NCBI RefSeq assembly: GCF_022458865.1
Contig: NZ_JAJNMU010000001.1
Location: forward strand, 434,001 to 498,000
Direction of reading: 5' to 3'
Length of the DNA stretch: 64,000 nt
DNA from: Paenibacillus periandrae
Lineage (GTDB): Bacteria; Bacillota; Bacilli; Paenibacillales; NBRC-103111
The notes beneath the pieces are model-generated. The model searched no databases. It was not told the DNA's origin and was given only the letters and a program-made list of their open reading frames with translations. Positions 19,648-29,184 of the stretch are shown in pieces (position 1 is the stretch's first letter; each line of letters opens with the position of its first letter). Position numbers and translations under genes: made by a program.

Positions 19648-19700
19648 AAAAAAAGGACCAAAGCAACGACAGCTTACCGTCGTCCTCTTTGTTCCTTTTT
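19648..19700. terminator. Bidirectional terminator hairpin
   Basis: AAAAAGGA-CC-AAAG / CTTT-GTT-CCTTTTT outer stem with inner ACGAC / GTCGT, flanked by A-run on the left and T-run on the right. It ends the DUF3886 gene (minus strand). The rest of the 19436-19715 gap shows nothing further besides the upstream region of the lactonase-like gene. Confidence 0.75.
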
Positions 19701-19715
19701 AATTTTACCCTTCTA

Positions 19716-19973
19716 TCAGTACTTCGTTCCCTTTGTACTGCTGTTGTTCAGCAGATATTCGAAGTCATTTTCCAGCCGCTTCTGTTCGGCCTTGCGGGCA
19801 TCCACAATCTGCTGTCTGGCATCTTCCTTTTGCTTCGCCTCGGCTGCTTTCATCGCATCAGACTGTGCCTGCAGCTTGCTTAGAACATCAGGATTAATCA
19901 AATCCTTCAAAGTAGCCGGCTTATCCTGAGCAGCTGGTTTGGGTGCCGCTGCGGGTCTTTGTTTTTTGGCCAT
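19716..19973 (-). CDS. Small DUF3886 (YqkK-like) protein
   Basis: 85-aa cytoplasmic protein, highly charged. The first 20 residues are Lys/Ala/Pro-rich (MAKKQRPAAAPKPAAQDKPA), followed by TLKDLINPDVLSKLQAQ and a predicted helix of alternating Lys/Glu/Ala (AAEAKQKEDARQQIVDARKA), and finally FEYLLNNS. This order (low-complexity start, TLKDML-like motif, charged helix, FxELL end) is that of Bacillus YqkK, a DUF3886 protein of unknown function. It is followed by a terminator and preceded by the SDR gene 39 nt upstream on the same strand, so the two may be co-transcribed. No biochemical role can be assigned. Confidence 0.8.
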   Translation of the reverse strand: MAKKQRPAAAPKPAAQDKPATLKDLINPDVLSKLQAQSDAMKAAEAKQKEDARQQIVDARKAEQKRLENDFEYLLNNSSTKGTKY

Positions 19974-20012
19974 CTGGAGATGAGCCTCCCTTCTATCCTT
20001 AACTGACTGAAC

Positions 20013-20792
20013 CTATAGCATAACAATATTTTGATGTCCTGCCAAGAAGCCGCCATCCACAGGGATACTGATGCCCGTTATATACGAGGCTTGAGGAGAT
20101 GCCAGAAAGCATGCCGCCTCCGCCACTTCATGTGATAGACCAAACCGTTCCATCGGGGTTTTGCCCAATACACCGTCTCGGAACGCTTGTCGTTTAAAGT
20201 TCGCCGAATTGAGATCGGTTTCGATATAGCCCGGACTTACCGAGTTAACACGAATTCCATATTTGGCCCATTCCACCGCCAACACCTTACTGTATTGCAG
20301 CAGACCGCCCTTGGAGGCTGAATACGCGCTCTGATTCGGGGTAGCGATATGGGACAGCATCGAGGTGATCGTCACGATCGAGCCGCTGCCTTGTTCGATC
20401 ATCCGTTTACCGACCTCCTGACAGGTTAAAAAGGCACCTCTCAGATTAATCCCGATAATCTCATCCCATGCTTCCGATGTGTACTGCTCGGCAGGCATTC
20501 GCTTGTTCGTCCCGGCACAATAAACCAGGATATCAATTCGCCCATGAATACGGTGCGCCTGATCCACAAACTGCTGAATACTGGCCTGATCCTGAACATC
20601 GAGCGGGAGTCCGTCCGCCTCTACGCCCAACCCGCGAATTTCCTCTGCTGTCCCCTTAAACTGCTCCTCGGTACGGCTTCCGATGATGACCTTGCTGCCA
20701 TAGCCGGCGAGAGCCTTGGCTATCTCTTTGCCAATCCCTCTGCCGCCGCCTGCGATAACAGCTACCTGCTGATCCAAACCTCGCATGATCAT
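20013..20792 (-). CDS. Short-chain dehydrogenase/reductase
   Basis: 259-aa classical SDR. NAD(P) site AGGGRGIGKEIAKAL near residues 14-28, YCAGTN in place of the usual NNAG, active-site Ser in VTITSMLSH and YSASKGG with catalytic Tyr and Lys near 155-160, and a C-terminal SPGYIETDLN and ASYITGISIPVDGGFLAG typical of the family. The start is either the first ATG or the one two codons later (GGAAGGGG is 3 or 9 nt upstream). It follows the protease gene by about 70 nt and precedes the DUF3886 gene. The substrate is not predictable; polyol and acetoin-type dehydrogenases look similar. Confidence 0.9.
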   Translation of the reverse strand: MIMRGLDQQVAVIAGGGRGIGKEIAKALAGYGSKVIIGSRTEEQFKGTAEEIRGLGVEADGLPLDVQDQASIQQFVDQAHRIHGRIDILVYCAGTNKRMPAEQYTSEAWDEIIGINLRGAFLTCQEVGKRMIEQGSGSIVTITSMLSHIATPNQSAYSASKGGLLQYSKVLAVEWAKYGIRVNSVSPGYIETDLNSANFKRQAFRDGVLGKTPMERFGLSHEVAEAACFLASPQASYITGISIPVDGGFLAGHQNIVML

Positions 20793-20861
20793 AATCCCCT
20801 TCCTGATACTACGGATTCAAGAAATTACATCGATAGTTCGTCACCATTACTCATCCAATCC

Positions 20862-23339
20862 TTACTTATCCAGCAGTTGAATCGAATGCACAGCATTTTC
20901 CAGCCGCTGCCACTGACCGTCGGTTTTGACCGCATCATTAATCCGCTGACGAACGGAATACACATAACCATTTTTTTCAAATACATATTCAACCAGGGTG
21001 TAGGGCACATTTCTGCTTTTGTACGTGGTTGTGAACTTTCTGACCGTCATGCCCAACATTTCCTCGTCAGCGGCGGAGTTTTTGTAATTTGCATCGGCTT
21101 CAGTACTTTTCTTATGATCCTGTTCAATCCGCTTTATCGTCTCTTCCAGACTCGAACGGTCATCAGCCGATATGTTCAGGCTGCCTCCATTAAAGCTGAA
21201 CTGCGCGGATGGACTGTCAAGCTCTCTCTGGTAAACTCCCTGCCAGGCTTCGGGAACACGCAATGTGTACATATATTTTTTGTTGGTGTACGTTATCGTT
21301 TTGTTCAGATCAGTCAGATCTTCTTCATCCTGAATAAATCCGAGCGAACGATTGACACCTTCCTTGGTAAAGGAAGCAGACTTCTCAAAGCTGCTGATCA
21401 GCGTATCCATATCTTCACCGCCTGCGGCTTTTGGATACATGAATTTAATTTCGTACTTGTATTTATCCTTAATCATATAAATAACATGAGACTGACGCCA
21501 CTTATCACCCATAGTAGATGCGTAACGCTTTTCAATAGCTGCGGTGCCGCCAATGACCGTTTCATTCGACTCCCCGACTTCCTTATAGCCTTCCGTGTAG
21601 GCATCATTAAATTTTGCTGATTGCCTTGCCACCCAGTCCTTCAAGGTATCACCGGATGCGGCCGAGCTCACCTGTACAGATAAAGTTTGCTCACCATCCT
21701 TGCTTGCATAATTCAGACCATTGCCCCATTCCCGCTTGCTCCATTCCAGAGGTGTTTCAAAGACCAGCCCATATTCCGTCGTCACCATATTTCCGGTTTG
21801 ATAGGCGGATATATCCTTCAAGGAGGCATTACTCGCGTCAAAAGAGAGCACGAACGAATCCAGCAGATCGCTGTAGCTGTTGCGTTTGATCGCGTTGTTG
21901 TAGGATTCCTCCTTCTCGACGATCAGCGTCAGGTAATAAACTTTATCCCCTTTGGAAAAGGCTCGTGTTTGATAATATTCCCCACGCTCATTTTTCTTTA
22001 CAAGTAATAAATAAGATTGCGGCTTTTGCTCGATAAACCTTTTTTCCAAAAGCGTACCTTTGCCATCATCGGCCATTTTTTTCATGAGTCCAACCGGAGA
22101 AATATCCTCGCTTTGCTTTTCTTCAACGATAATACTGATGGCAAACTCGCCTTTGGCATCAACAAGAAGCACACTTTTGCCCTGCCCCGAGTCTTCATTG
22201 GCCTTAACAAGTCCTGCCGGATATTTCATCGACCAGCCGTAATGGCTATCGCCAATCCACGTTTTGCCCTGGTCCGCATCAATATAGGAACCATCGGCAT
22301 CCTGAATAACGGTTTCGGAGCTGGTATGCTCTTCTCCCAGAACCACCTCGATGATTTTGGAGCTTCCGCTTGACTGCAGCGTCAATCTGACCTTTTGCTC
22401 CGGTAAATAGTTCTTCAAAGCCTCGTTGAATTCGACCTGATTGCGTGTTGGGTAAGAGTCGATGGCCAGCAGCACATCACCTTGGACAATCCCAGCCTTC
22501 GCACCCGGAGAATCCGGTTCTACATAAGTTACCTCCAGACCATTGCTTGACGGTAAGCCAACAACAGCCTCCCAGCTCTCTCCAAGCTCCAATCCCAGGG
22601 AAGAACGCTTCACCTTGCCGTATTTGAAAAAGTGATCCAATACATGCTGCACAGTCGCCACCGGAATCGCAAAGCCAAGTCCATCCACACCATACTGGAC
22701 ATACTTGAGCGTATTGATCCCGATAACCTGTCCTTTCATATTGACCAACGCCCCCCCGCTATTGCCGGGATTAATCGCCGCATCCGTCTGTATCAGCTGA
22801 TACTTGGATAAGACCGAGCGGTCCATTCCACTGACGATACCGTAAGTAACCGAGTTGCGCAGCGCAAAGGATAACGGTGTCCCAATCGCCATAACCGATT
22901 CACCGACTTTAAGGTCCGTTGGATCAGCCAGCACGGCCGGGGTCAAGCCCGTCGCCTCGATTTTCACGAGAGCCAGATCACTTTCTTCATCAAAATGTGT
23001 CGTTTTCCCAGGATGTGTCTGTCCATCAGAGGTTACAACCACGATATTGCGCATATTTTTTACCACGTGGGCATTGGTCAGGATGTACCCATCGCTTTTT
23101 ACAATAACTCCGGTGCCGTGAGCAAGATCATAGCGGTTTTTCTCCACTGTCTTTTTATTATCGATAGGTTTACCGATGATCGCTACGACAGATCGGGTCG
23201 TTTTTTCGATAACCGCGGGAACAGCTCCCTTGTCGGCTGCGGCATCCGCATAAACTGACGAGCTTGCAACGGATACAAACAGTATCATCGCAAGGACCGA
23301 CAGCATAAAACGTTTGCCTATTTTTTGTAAATAATTCAA
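20862..23339 (-). CDS. HtrA/DegP-like serine protease with PDZ and three C-terminal repeat domains
   Basis: 825-aa exported or membrane-anchored S1C protease. N-terminal signal/anchor (residues 8-31). Trypsin-like domain with catalytic His91 (ILTNAHVV), Asp121 (DLALVKI) and Ser194 (NPGNSGGAL), then a PDZ domain at about 250-335 (SPGAKAGIVQGDVLLAIDSY). Residues 360-825 hold three units of about 130-150 aa, each opening with a similar strand: YGWSMKYPAGL, YGLVFETPLEWS and YMYTLRVPEAW; they resemble PsbP-like/lipoprotein repeats. Typical HtrA is about 400-450 aa, so this is nearly twice as long. The start is TTG with GGGGAG 8 nt upstream; the next Met would remove the positive signal-peptide head. 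Probably handles misfolded proteins at the membrane/wall. Confidence 0.9.
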   Translation of the reverse strand: MNYLQKIGKRFMLSVLAMILFVSVASSSVYADAAADKGAVPAVIEKTTRSVVAIIGKPIDNKKTVEKNRYDLAHGTGVIVKSDGYILTNAHVVKNMRNIVVVTSDGQTHPGKTTHFDEESDLALVKIEATGLTPAVLADPTDLKVGESVMAIGTPLSFALRNSVTYGIVSGMDRSVLSKYQLIQTDAAINPGNSGGALVNMKGQVIGINTLKYVQYGVDGLGFAIPVATVQHVLDHFFKYGKVKRSSLGLELGESWEAVVGLPSSNGLEVTYVEPDSPGAKAGIVQGDVLLAIDSYPTRNQVEFNEALKNYLPEQKVRLTLQSSGSSKIIEVVLGEEHTSSETVIQDADGSYIDADQGKTWIGDSHYGWSMKYPAGLVKANEDSGQGKSVLLVDAKGEFAISIIVEEKQSEDISPVGLMKKMADDGKGTLLEKRFIEQKPQSYLLLVKKNERGEYYQTRAFSKGDKVYYLTLIVEKEESYNNAIKRNSYSDLLDSFVLSFDASNASLKDISAYQTGNMVTTEYGLVFETPLEWSKREWGNGLNYASKDGEQTLSVQVSSAASGDTLKDWVARQSAKFNDAYTEGYKEVGESNETVIGGTAAIEKRYASTMGDKWRQSHVIYMIKDKYKYEIKFMYPKAAGGEDMDTLISSFEKSASFTKEGVNRSLGFIQDEEDLTDLNKTITYTNKKYMYTLRVPEAWQGVYQRELDSPSAQFSFNGGSLNISADDRSSLEETIKRIEQDHKKSTEADANYKNSAADEEMLGMTVRKFTTTYKSRNVPYTLVEYVFEKNGYVYSVRQRINDAVKTDGQWQRLENAVHSIQLLDK

Positions 23340-23608
23340 TTAAATGTCTCCCCATCCTTTGTTTGATTGGATCAATTTTCCATATAAATACTCTAACAGA
23401 ATCAAGCCCAAATTCCAATACATTGACAATTGGCAATTGACAGGAAAAACCAGCTTTTGTAAGCATGAATGCTCTAGTCCATTAGTCTTAGTTTATGTAA
23501 TTTATCAAGAACTTGACTATTATTTAATAGATTTTTTGTCGAATTATACAATATAATGTACGAAAGATGACTAATTTTTTACAAGTACATCCTAGGGGGG
23601 GGCATCAT
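23340..23608. other. Intergenic region between protease and chemoreceptor genes
   Basis: Divergent promoters must lie here. A short repeat TTGACAATTGG / CAATTGACA with two CAATTG palindromes sits at 23423-23442. A TATAAT hexamer occurs just upstream of the chemoreceptor (near 23552-23557) without a clear -35. No gene was found. Confidence 0.35.
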
Positions 23609-25555
23609 GTGAAAAAGAAACTTATCATTGTTCTTATGCTATTCGCTTCATTACCTATGTTAGTATTTTCCAGTTTCAGTATTTACTCAAATAGCCAGGA
23701 GTTGCAGCATAATGCCAGCGAATTTAGCCTAGCCAATGCCCAATCGATTCAGAATGATATTAGCGTTGTCATCGGCCAAAACTTTGACTTATTAAAAGTA
23801 CTTGCCCAGAATGAAATCTTTCAGAGCGGAGCACCCAAAGCTGAAACCGCTAAAGCACTACTAAACGCCTCGGTAAAGGTTCATCCAGAAGCGGTCCTAA
23901 ATTACACCGATGTTACAGGGCAGCAAAAAGTCCGCAGTGATAATCTGGCTATGACAAACGTAGCCGACCGGGACTATTTCAAACAATCTCTGCAAACCGG
24001 TAAGCCTGTTGTATCCGAAGTATTGGTAGCCAAAGCTACCGGAAGTAAAATTATCGTCCTAGCTGTGCCGGTTCTGAATGAAAGCAAACAGGTCACTGGC
24101 ATCCTGACTGATAATATTGATCTTTCTTTTCTCAGCGAATATGTGACCAAACTTTCTCAGAACGGTAATATTCCTTTTATCATAGACCGCAGTGGTAAAA
24201 TTTTGGCTCACGTGGATAAAAGCTACATAGATAAGGACATCAGTGCGGTCGATTTTGTCCAACAGGGCTTGAAGGGAAATGACGGAACATCGATTTTTGT
24301 CGAAAATGGTCAGAAAATGATGGTTTCTTACACTTATAATGAACTGACTGGCTGGCTTGTAGGTAATGCTCAATCCTACGATTCCGTAATGTCTCAAAAC
24401 ACAAAAATCATCAATGAAAGCATCGTTTTACTTGTCATTGTATTGCTAGTATCCTGTACCGCGGGCTTCTTTTTATCTAATACAATTGCCAAACCGCTCA
24501 TTCAATTGACCGCCTTTACTAAACAAGCATCAAGCGGTGATCTTACTGTACAAGTGACAATCAAGGACAACAATGAAATCGGGCAGCTTGCCGACAGCTT
24601 TAACTTGATGCTTCAAAATTTGAGGCATATGATTCAGCAGATCGGCTCCAACTCCGAAAGCCTGGCAGCATCTGCCGAGCAGCTGACAGCCAGCGCGTCG
24701 CAGACCAGTCAAGCCACAGAGCAAGTAGCTAAGATCACTGAAGAAGTAGCATTAGGAACGGAGAAGCAGGTTCAGACTTTAAAAGATAGCTCACAGTCGG
24801 TTCAGGACATTTCAGATGGTATTCAAATGATTGCTGCTAATGCAACCAATGTCTCTTCTCTGGCTCTGGACGCCTCCGAGAAGACTGAACAAGGTAACGT
24901 GGCCATTCATTCGGCTATTACCCAAATGGAATCCATGCAGCAAACCGTTAACGGGCTTGCCTTGGTAATCAAGGAACTGGGTGACCGATCACAGGAAATC
25001 GGACAAATCATCGGCGTTATTACAAACATTGCCCAACAAACCAACCTGCTGGCTCTGAACGCCAACATTGAGGCAGCTCGTGCCGGAGAGCAGGGCCGCG
25101 GCTTTGCTGTTGTTGCTGGCGAAGTCAGGAAGCTTGCCGAGCAATCCTCCCGCTCAGCGCAAACCATTGCCGAGCTTATTGCCATCATCCAGGACAAAAC
25201 CGCAAACGCGGTTGAATCTATGGATATCGGAATTACCGAGGTCAACCAAGGCCTGCACGCCGTCCATACCGCAGGTGACGCTTTTACACAAATTCAGCAA
25301 TCAATCCGGCAGGTATCTACACAAATTCAAGAGGTGTCCGACTCATCCCAGCAAATGTGTGCGAATGCCTTGCAGGTCGTTCAGTCGTTTGAGACCATTA
25401 TGGAGGTTTCCGATATGACGGCATCAGGTACGCAAAATGTATCGGCTGCGGCCGAAGAACAGCTCGCTACCATGGAGGAGATCACGGCATCTGCAACCGT
25501 TCTCTCCGGCATGGCCGACGAACTTCAGGACGTTATCGGTAAGTTTAAAGTGTAA
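23609..25555 (+). CDS. Methyl-accepting chemotaxis protein
   Basis: 648-aa transmembrane chemoreceptor that controls CheA. TM1 KLIIVLMLFASLPMLVFSSF, an extracellular dCache-type sensor (about 30-255, with YFKQSLQTGKPVVSEVLVA, the conserved Cache strand), TM2 near 262-285 (IVLLVIVLLVSCTAGFFL), HAMP (about 290-340) and the signalling domain with its hairpin tip EAARAGEQGRGFAVVAGEVR followed by KLAEQSSRSA. The start is GTG at 23609: a run of eight G lies 7 nt upstream, whereas the longer frame from 23567 has no RBS and would add a hydrophilic tail before TM1. The ATG overlapping this GTG reads straight into TGA. Ligand unknown. Confidence 0.93.
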   Translation: MKKKLIIVLMLFASLPMLVFSSFSIYSNSQELQHNASEFSLANAQSIQNDISVVIGQNFDLLKVLAQNEIFQSGAPKAETAKALLNASVKVHPEAVLNYTDVTGQQKVRSDNLAMTNVADRDYFKQSLQTGKPVVSEVLVAKATGSKIIVLAVPVLNESKQVTGILTDNIDLSFLSEYVTKLSQNGNIPFIIDRSGKILAHVDKSYIDKDISAVDFVQQGLKGNDGTSIFVENGQKMMVSYTYNELTGWLVGNAQSYDSVMSQNTKIINESIVLLVIVLLVSCTAGFFLSNTIAKPLIQLTAFTKQASSGDLTVQVTIKDNNEIGQLADSFNLMLQNLRHMIQQIGSNSESLAASAEQLTASASQTSQATEQVAKITEEVALGTEKQVQTLKDSSQSVQDISDGIQMIAANATNVSSLALDASEKTEQGNVAIHSAITQMESMQQTVNGLALVIKELGDRSQEIGQIIGVITNIAQQTNLLALNANIEAARAGEQGRGFAVVAGEVRKLAEQSSRSAQTIAELIAIIQDKTANAVESMDIGITEVNQGLHAVHTAGDAFTQIQQSIRQVSTQIQEVSDSSQQMCANALQVVQSFETIMEVSDMTASGTQNVSAAAEEQLATMEEITASATVLSGMADELQDVIGKFKV

Positions 25556-25591
25556 CACCTTGCTTCTTACCCAGTATGCATGAGAGTAAAA

Positions 25592-25630
25592 TACCCTCCA
25601 ATCGCGTTTTCACAACGAAATTGGAGGGTA
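25592..25630. terminator. Terminator between chemoreceptor and aldo/keto reductase
   Basis: Perfect 11-bp stem TACCCTCCAAT (25592-25602) / ATTGGAGGGTA (25620-25630), 17-nt loop. On the minus strand it is followed by TTTTACTC, suiting the aldo/keto reductase; it can stop the chemoreceptor transcript too. Confidence 0.85.
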
Positions 25631-25670
25631 GTCTGTTAAGTATAGATGCAAATATGGATGTGTCAGCCTG

Positions 25671-26651
25671 CTACCAGGCGTACGCTTCCGGGGCAGGCTT
25701 GCCTGGACCCGGGAATATCTCGTCCAGCTTGGTCAACGTTTCCTTGTCGAGCTTGATTTCTACAGCTCTTAACGTATCCTCAAATTGCTTCAGAGTCCGT
25801 GGTCCGATGATCGGTGCGGTGAGTGCCGGATGAGATAATACCCATGCCAATGCAACATTCGCTTCACTTTCCCCCAGCTCCTTGCACAGCGCGGAGAATT
25901 GCTCCAGCTGCGAGCGATGCTTCTCGATAGCCTTGGCCTGATTCGCTGTTCTGGAGCCTGCATCCGGATTCAATGCATTACCACCCAGAAGGCCTCCTGC
26001 CAATGGACTCCATGCGATCACACCGATTCCATGATGCTCCGAAGCCGGTAGTACTTCCAATTCAGGCTCACGGCAAAACAGGCTGTACTTGTGCTGCTCA
26101 GAAACCAGCCCGAGGAAATGACGCTCCTTCGCCTTGGCTTGTGCCAAAGTGATGTGCCAGCCTGCAAAATTACTGGAGCCCACATAGTCAACGGTACCCT
26201 GCTGCACCAGTGCCTGAAATGCCTCCCATAATTCATCCCAAGTGGCGCTTCGGGCAATATGGTGCATTTGATATAATTCAATATGATCGGTCTGCAACCG
26301 CTTTAATGAAGCTGCCAGATGACGGCGGATTTTGTACGTGGATAATCCTCTTTCCATATTAGGACCATCATTTTCATCCTCCATAGGACCATACACTTTG
26401 GTAGCCAGCACAACTTTCTCCCGACGATTCCCGCCTTGAGCGAACCAACGTCCGATAATTTCCTCGGTCCAGCCACGGCGGTTTTCCCCTCCATAAACGT
26501 TGGCGGTATCAAAGAAATTCACTCCAGCATCCAGTGCAGCATCCATAATACTGAAAGCTTCCTTCTCATCCGTCGACGGTCCAAAGTTCATTGTGCCTAA
26601 ACAAAGACGACTCACTTTAAGTCCGGTTCTTCCTAAGAACGTGTACTCCAT
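25671..26651 (-). CDS. Aldo/keto reductase
   Basis: 326-aa NADPH-dependent TIM-barrel oxidoreductase. Catalytic tetrad visible: Asp48 and Tyr53 in FFDTANVYGG, Lys85 in VLATKVYG, His130 in LYQMHHI. Cofactor-binding loop VIAWSPLAGGLL and the C-terminal APIIGPRTLKQFEDTL are as in the YhdN/YajO-like group. It faces the chemoreceptor convergently with a terminator between and is monocistronic. The likely role is reduction of carbonyls or a general stress role; the substrate cannot be inferred. Confidence 0.93.
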   Translation of the reverse strand: MEYTFLGRTGLKVSRLCLGTMNFGPSTDEKEAFSIMDAALDAGVNFFDTANVYGGENRRGWTEEIIGRWFAQGGNRREKVVLATKVYGPMEDENDGPNMERGLSTYKIRRHLAASLKRLQTDHIELYQMHHIARSATWDELWEAFQALVQQGTVDYVGSSNFAGWHITLAQAKAKERHFLGLVSEQHKYSLFCREPELEVLPASEHHGIGVIAWSPLAGGLLGGNALNPDAGSRTANQAKAIEKHRSQLEQFSALCKELGESEANVALAWVLSHPALTAPIIGPRTLKQFEDTLRAVEIKLDKETLTKLDEIFPGPGKPAPEAYAW

Positions 26652-26798
26652 TAATACTCAGCTCCTTTGGTATATGTAATCTACCTCTTAAATCATAACC
26701 AATAATTGAGAGAATAGAAAGAACTGACATTTTTCTCATTTAATATACTCGGATTCCTATAGTTACCTGAAATAAAGTGAGTCTGCCCGCTGCCTCCT

Positions 26799-28067
26799 CT
26801 AGTCGTGCTCAGCCATTTTCGGTAGATAACCATGATCGTCAAATTGCATGGGCTCCGGCTGACCCAAAATTTCGATATGAGACAGCTTTTGAATTTCGGG
26901 TATCAGCACTTCTGAAACATAGACATATTTCAAATGAAGTGTATTGGGGACACGTACTATTCTTGCTTGTGACGATTCAATACCCCAGTTACAGCGTAAA
27001 GCCACATGAAGCGCCTCTTTGTCGTTATCAATGACCATCGGAATCATGCCTCGCATAATGAATGAGCTTGTAATGACGTTCTCGTTCGTTATTTTCATAT
27101 CGATTTTATCGAAAAAACGTTTGGTTGTCAGATCGGCAAGCCCCATTCCGAGTGCATTTCCATGAGAAGGCTCACTTAAATCACTGGCTACTATATATTT
27201 GATCCTCGGACTATCCAGCTCTTCCTCGCCCAAAATCCGCATTCTACCTATTATATTGGTATCCATCCCGGTCCCACTGTAGTTTTTGCCGATTTCGTCA
27301 ACGAACAGCACGTCTATATCGTCTACGGGAAGCTTGGGCATCATGCTTTTCGATATTTTCAAAAGCGCCTGCTCCCGCTCAACAATTTGCTTCGCTTCAA
27401 TAGCCTCGATAATGGCCGTCTGATCAAAGGCATTTTCCACAATGCCCAATCCGAATAACACATTTAATTTATCGAGAGTGACTTGACCCACAGCAGGCAT
27501 CAAATCACGGATACCATGAATCCCATACGAATGAAGCAGCAGTGCCTGCTTGTGCTTGCCAATACCGATAGCGGCCATTTTCACAATTCCGCTTTCAATC
27601 CATTGCGATGATTTGAAATCAGTATGAACTTTGATTCTGGCAATTACGATAACCGCATCACTGGCTAGAATGTGATTGTCCGCGTATACCGCTAGGCCTG
27701 CCGGAGTCTCACCAATTTGTGTGACCTCCATGGACGAAAGAATTGGAGCCCCACAGAAGTCCTCAGTCACTCCCAGACCCTCCAGCACCTCAATCTGTCC
27801 TTCAGCGGTCGCTCCACCATGGCTGCCCATTGTCGGAATGATTCGCGGCTCAACCCCAAGCTTCTTGAGCTCGTTGACCACATTTTTGATGATCAAGGCA
27901 ATATTAGCGATGCCTCGACTACCTGCTGTTATTGCCACCTTCATCCCCGGCTTGACCTTGTCGGACAAACGGATAGCTTCCATTTGCTTGCTGATTTCCG
28001 CCTCGATATCGTCGATCCTGGGTCCATTAAAATGCTGTTTGACCTTCACAAACTTTGGCAGCAACAT
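26799..28067 (-). CDS. LarA-like (DUF2088, nickel-pincer racemase family) protein in acid-sugar operon
   Basis: 422-aa protein of the lactate racemase catalytic-domain family. In Lactobacillus LarA the key residues are His108, His174, Lys184 (binds the nickel-pincer nucleotide) and His200. Here His83 in MGSHGG, His148 in IKVHTDF, Lys163 in SGIVKMAAIG and His179 in ALLLHSYG occur in the same order; the His83-His148 gap is 65 (66 in LarA) and the Lys163-His179 gap is exactly 16 as in LarA. RBS AAGGAGG is 10 nt from the ATG. It is the last gene after the acid sugar kinase and the PdxA2-like dehydrogenase. I infer an epimerase or racemase acting on a 2-hydroxy acid such as D-threonate/D-erythronate. 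LarB/C/E cofactor genes are not in the window. Confidence 0.75.
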   Translation of the reverse strand: MLLPKFVKVKQHFNGPRIDDIEAEISKQMEAIRLSDKVKPGMKVAITAGSRGIANIALIIKNVVNELKKLGVEPRIIPTMGSHGGATAEGQIEVLEGLGVTEDFCGAPILSSMEVTQIGETPAGLAVYADNHILASDAVIVIARIKVHTDFKSSQWIESGIVKMAAIGIGKHKQALLLHSYGIHGIRDLMPAVGQVTLDKLNVLFGLGIVENAFDQTAIIEAIEAKQIVEREQALLKISKSMMPKLPVDDIDVLFVDEIGKNYSGTGMDTNIIGRMRILGEEELDSPRIKYIVASDLSEPSHGNALGMGLADLTTKRFFDKIDMKITNENVITSSFIMRGMIPMVIDNDKEALHVALRCNWGIESSQARIVRVPNTLHLKYVYVSEVLIPEIQKLSHIEILGQPEPMQFDDHGYLPKMAEHD

Positions 28068-28132
28068 TGGATGTATTCCTCCTTGTTAGGATATGGTTTC
28101 GATTGTCATGTATGTGTGTCATGGCATCACTT

Positions 28133-29125
28133 CTACCGCTTGGGTGCTAATTCGATACCTTGACGGATCGCTTCCAAAAGACTTTTTTCATCAGCAATGC
28201 CCTTGCCTGCAATATCAAATGCGGTTCCATGATCCACACTGGTACGTATAATTGGCAAGCCTACTGTAATATTGACGCCTGCATCCAGGCCCAATACCTT
28301 GATAGGACCATGACCCTGATCGTGATACATCGCAACGACAATATCGTAATCGCCGCGAACTGCCAGGAAAAATAACGTATCCGCAGGCAACGGCCCAACC
28401 ACGTTAATTCCTTCCTGCTTGGCTCGCTCTACAGCAGGTACAATAACCGCATCCTCTTCACCATAACCAAACAGTCCGTTTTCTCCGGCATGAGGGTTAA
28501 TCCCGCATACACAAATCCGCGGCTGCTCATAGCCTGCTTTCTTCAGTGTGTCATGTGCCATCTTAATAACCGAATATACACGTCCAGCCGTTATCGACTT
28601 GACCGCATCGATCAGACCCATATGGGTTGTCACATGAATAACCTTGAGCTTGGGGGAGCTCAGCATCATTGCGTAATCACTAGTTGCAGTTAAATCCGCC
28701 AAAATTTCCGTGTGTCCCGGATAATGATGTCCACCCTTCTGCAGCGCCTCCTTGTTCAAGGGTGCCGTACAGATGGCGTCGATCTTCTCTTCCTTCGCAA
28801 GCTCAATGGATTTCTCCAAAAAGCGGAACGCGGCATCGCCGGACTGTGGCGAAACTTTACCGTAAGGTAGACTCATTGGCAATAGATCCATATCAAGACA
28901 ATTGACGACTCCAGCTTGATCCAATGCCTGCTCAGGGGACTTTATCGAATGAACGCGCAAACCGGTTTGCAAAAATAATTCGGCTCTTGATAAAAATTTG
29001 GCATCACCGATTACGATCGCCTTGCAAGTTTCAAATACTTGTGGGTCCTTCAATGCTTTCATAATAATTTCCGGGCCGACACCTGCCGCGTCACCCATTG
29101 TAATTCCTATTATCGGTCTATGCAT
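28133..29125 (-). CDS. pdxA2: PdxA-family 4-phospho-acid dehydrogenase (PdxA2-like)
   Basis: 330-aa NAD-dependent dehydrogenase/decarboxylase. Family signatures are GITMGDAAGVGPEI at the N-terminus, AICTAPLNKEAL, HVTTHM, CGINPHAGENGLFG and VAMYHDQGHGPIK, which carry the metal-ligand histidines and the phosphate-binding residues. PdxA itself acts in vitamin B6 synthesis, but copies next to a DUF1537 kinase (as here, 59 nt downstream of it) are PdxA2: they oxidise D-threonate-4-phosphate or related acids and decarboxylate them to dihydroxyacetone phosphate (established for that pairing). RBS AAGGAGA is 9 nt from the ATG. The symbol reflects this context rather than proof. Confidence 0.85.
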   Translation of the reverse strand: MHRPIIGITMGDAAGVGPEIIMKALKDPQVFETCKAIVIGDAKFLSRAELFLQTGLRVHSIKSPEQALDQAGVVNCLDMDLLPMSLPYGKVSPQSGDAAFRFLEKSIELAKEEKIDAICTAPLNKEALQKGGHHYPGHTEILADLTATSDYAMMLSSPKLKVIHVTTHMGLIDAVKSITAGRVYSVIKMAHDTLKKAGYEQPRICVCGINPHAGENGLFGYGEEDAVIVPAVERAKQEGINVVGPLPADTLFFLAVRGDYDIVVAMYHDQGHGPIKVLGLDAGVNITVGLPIIRTSVDHGTAFDIAGKGIADEKSLLEAIRQGIELAPKR

Positions 29126-29184
29126 CCTATATATCTCCTTATGCTTGGCTGATTATTTTCCATGACTGTTTGCTTGGGCAATGA

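Noticed and set aside
20544..21620. 358-codon open frame on the plus strand
   Set aside because: It lies opposite the SDR and HtrA-like genes, which have clear family motifs; its translation shows no domain and no RBS.
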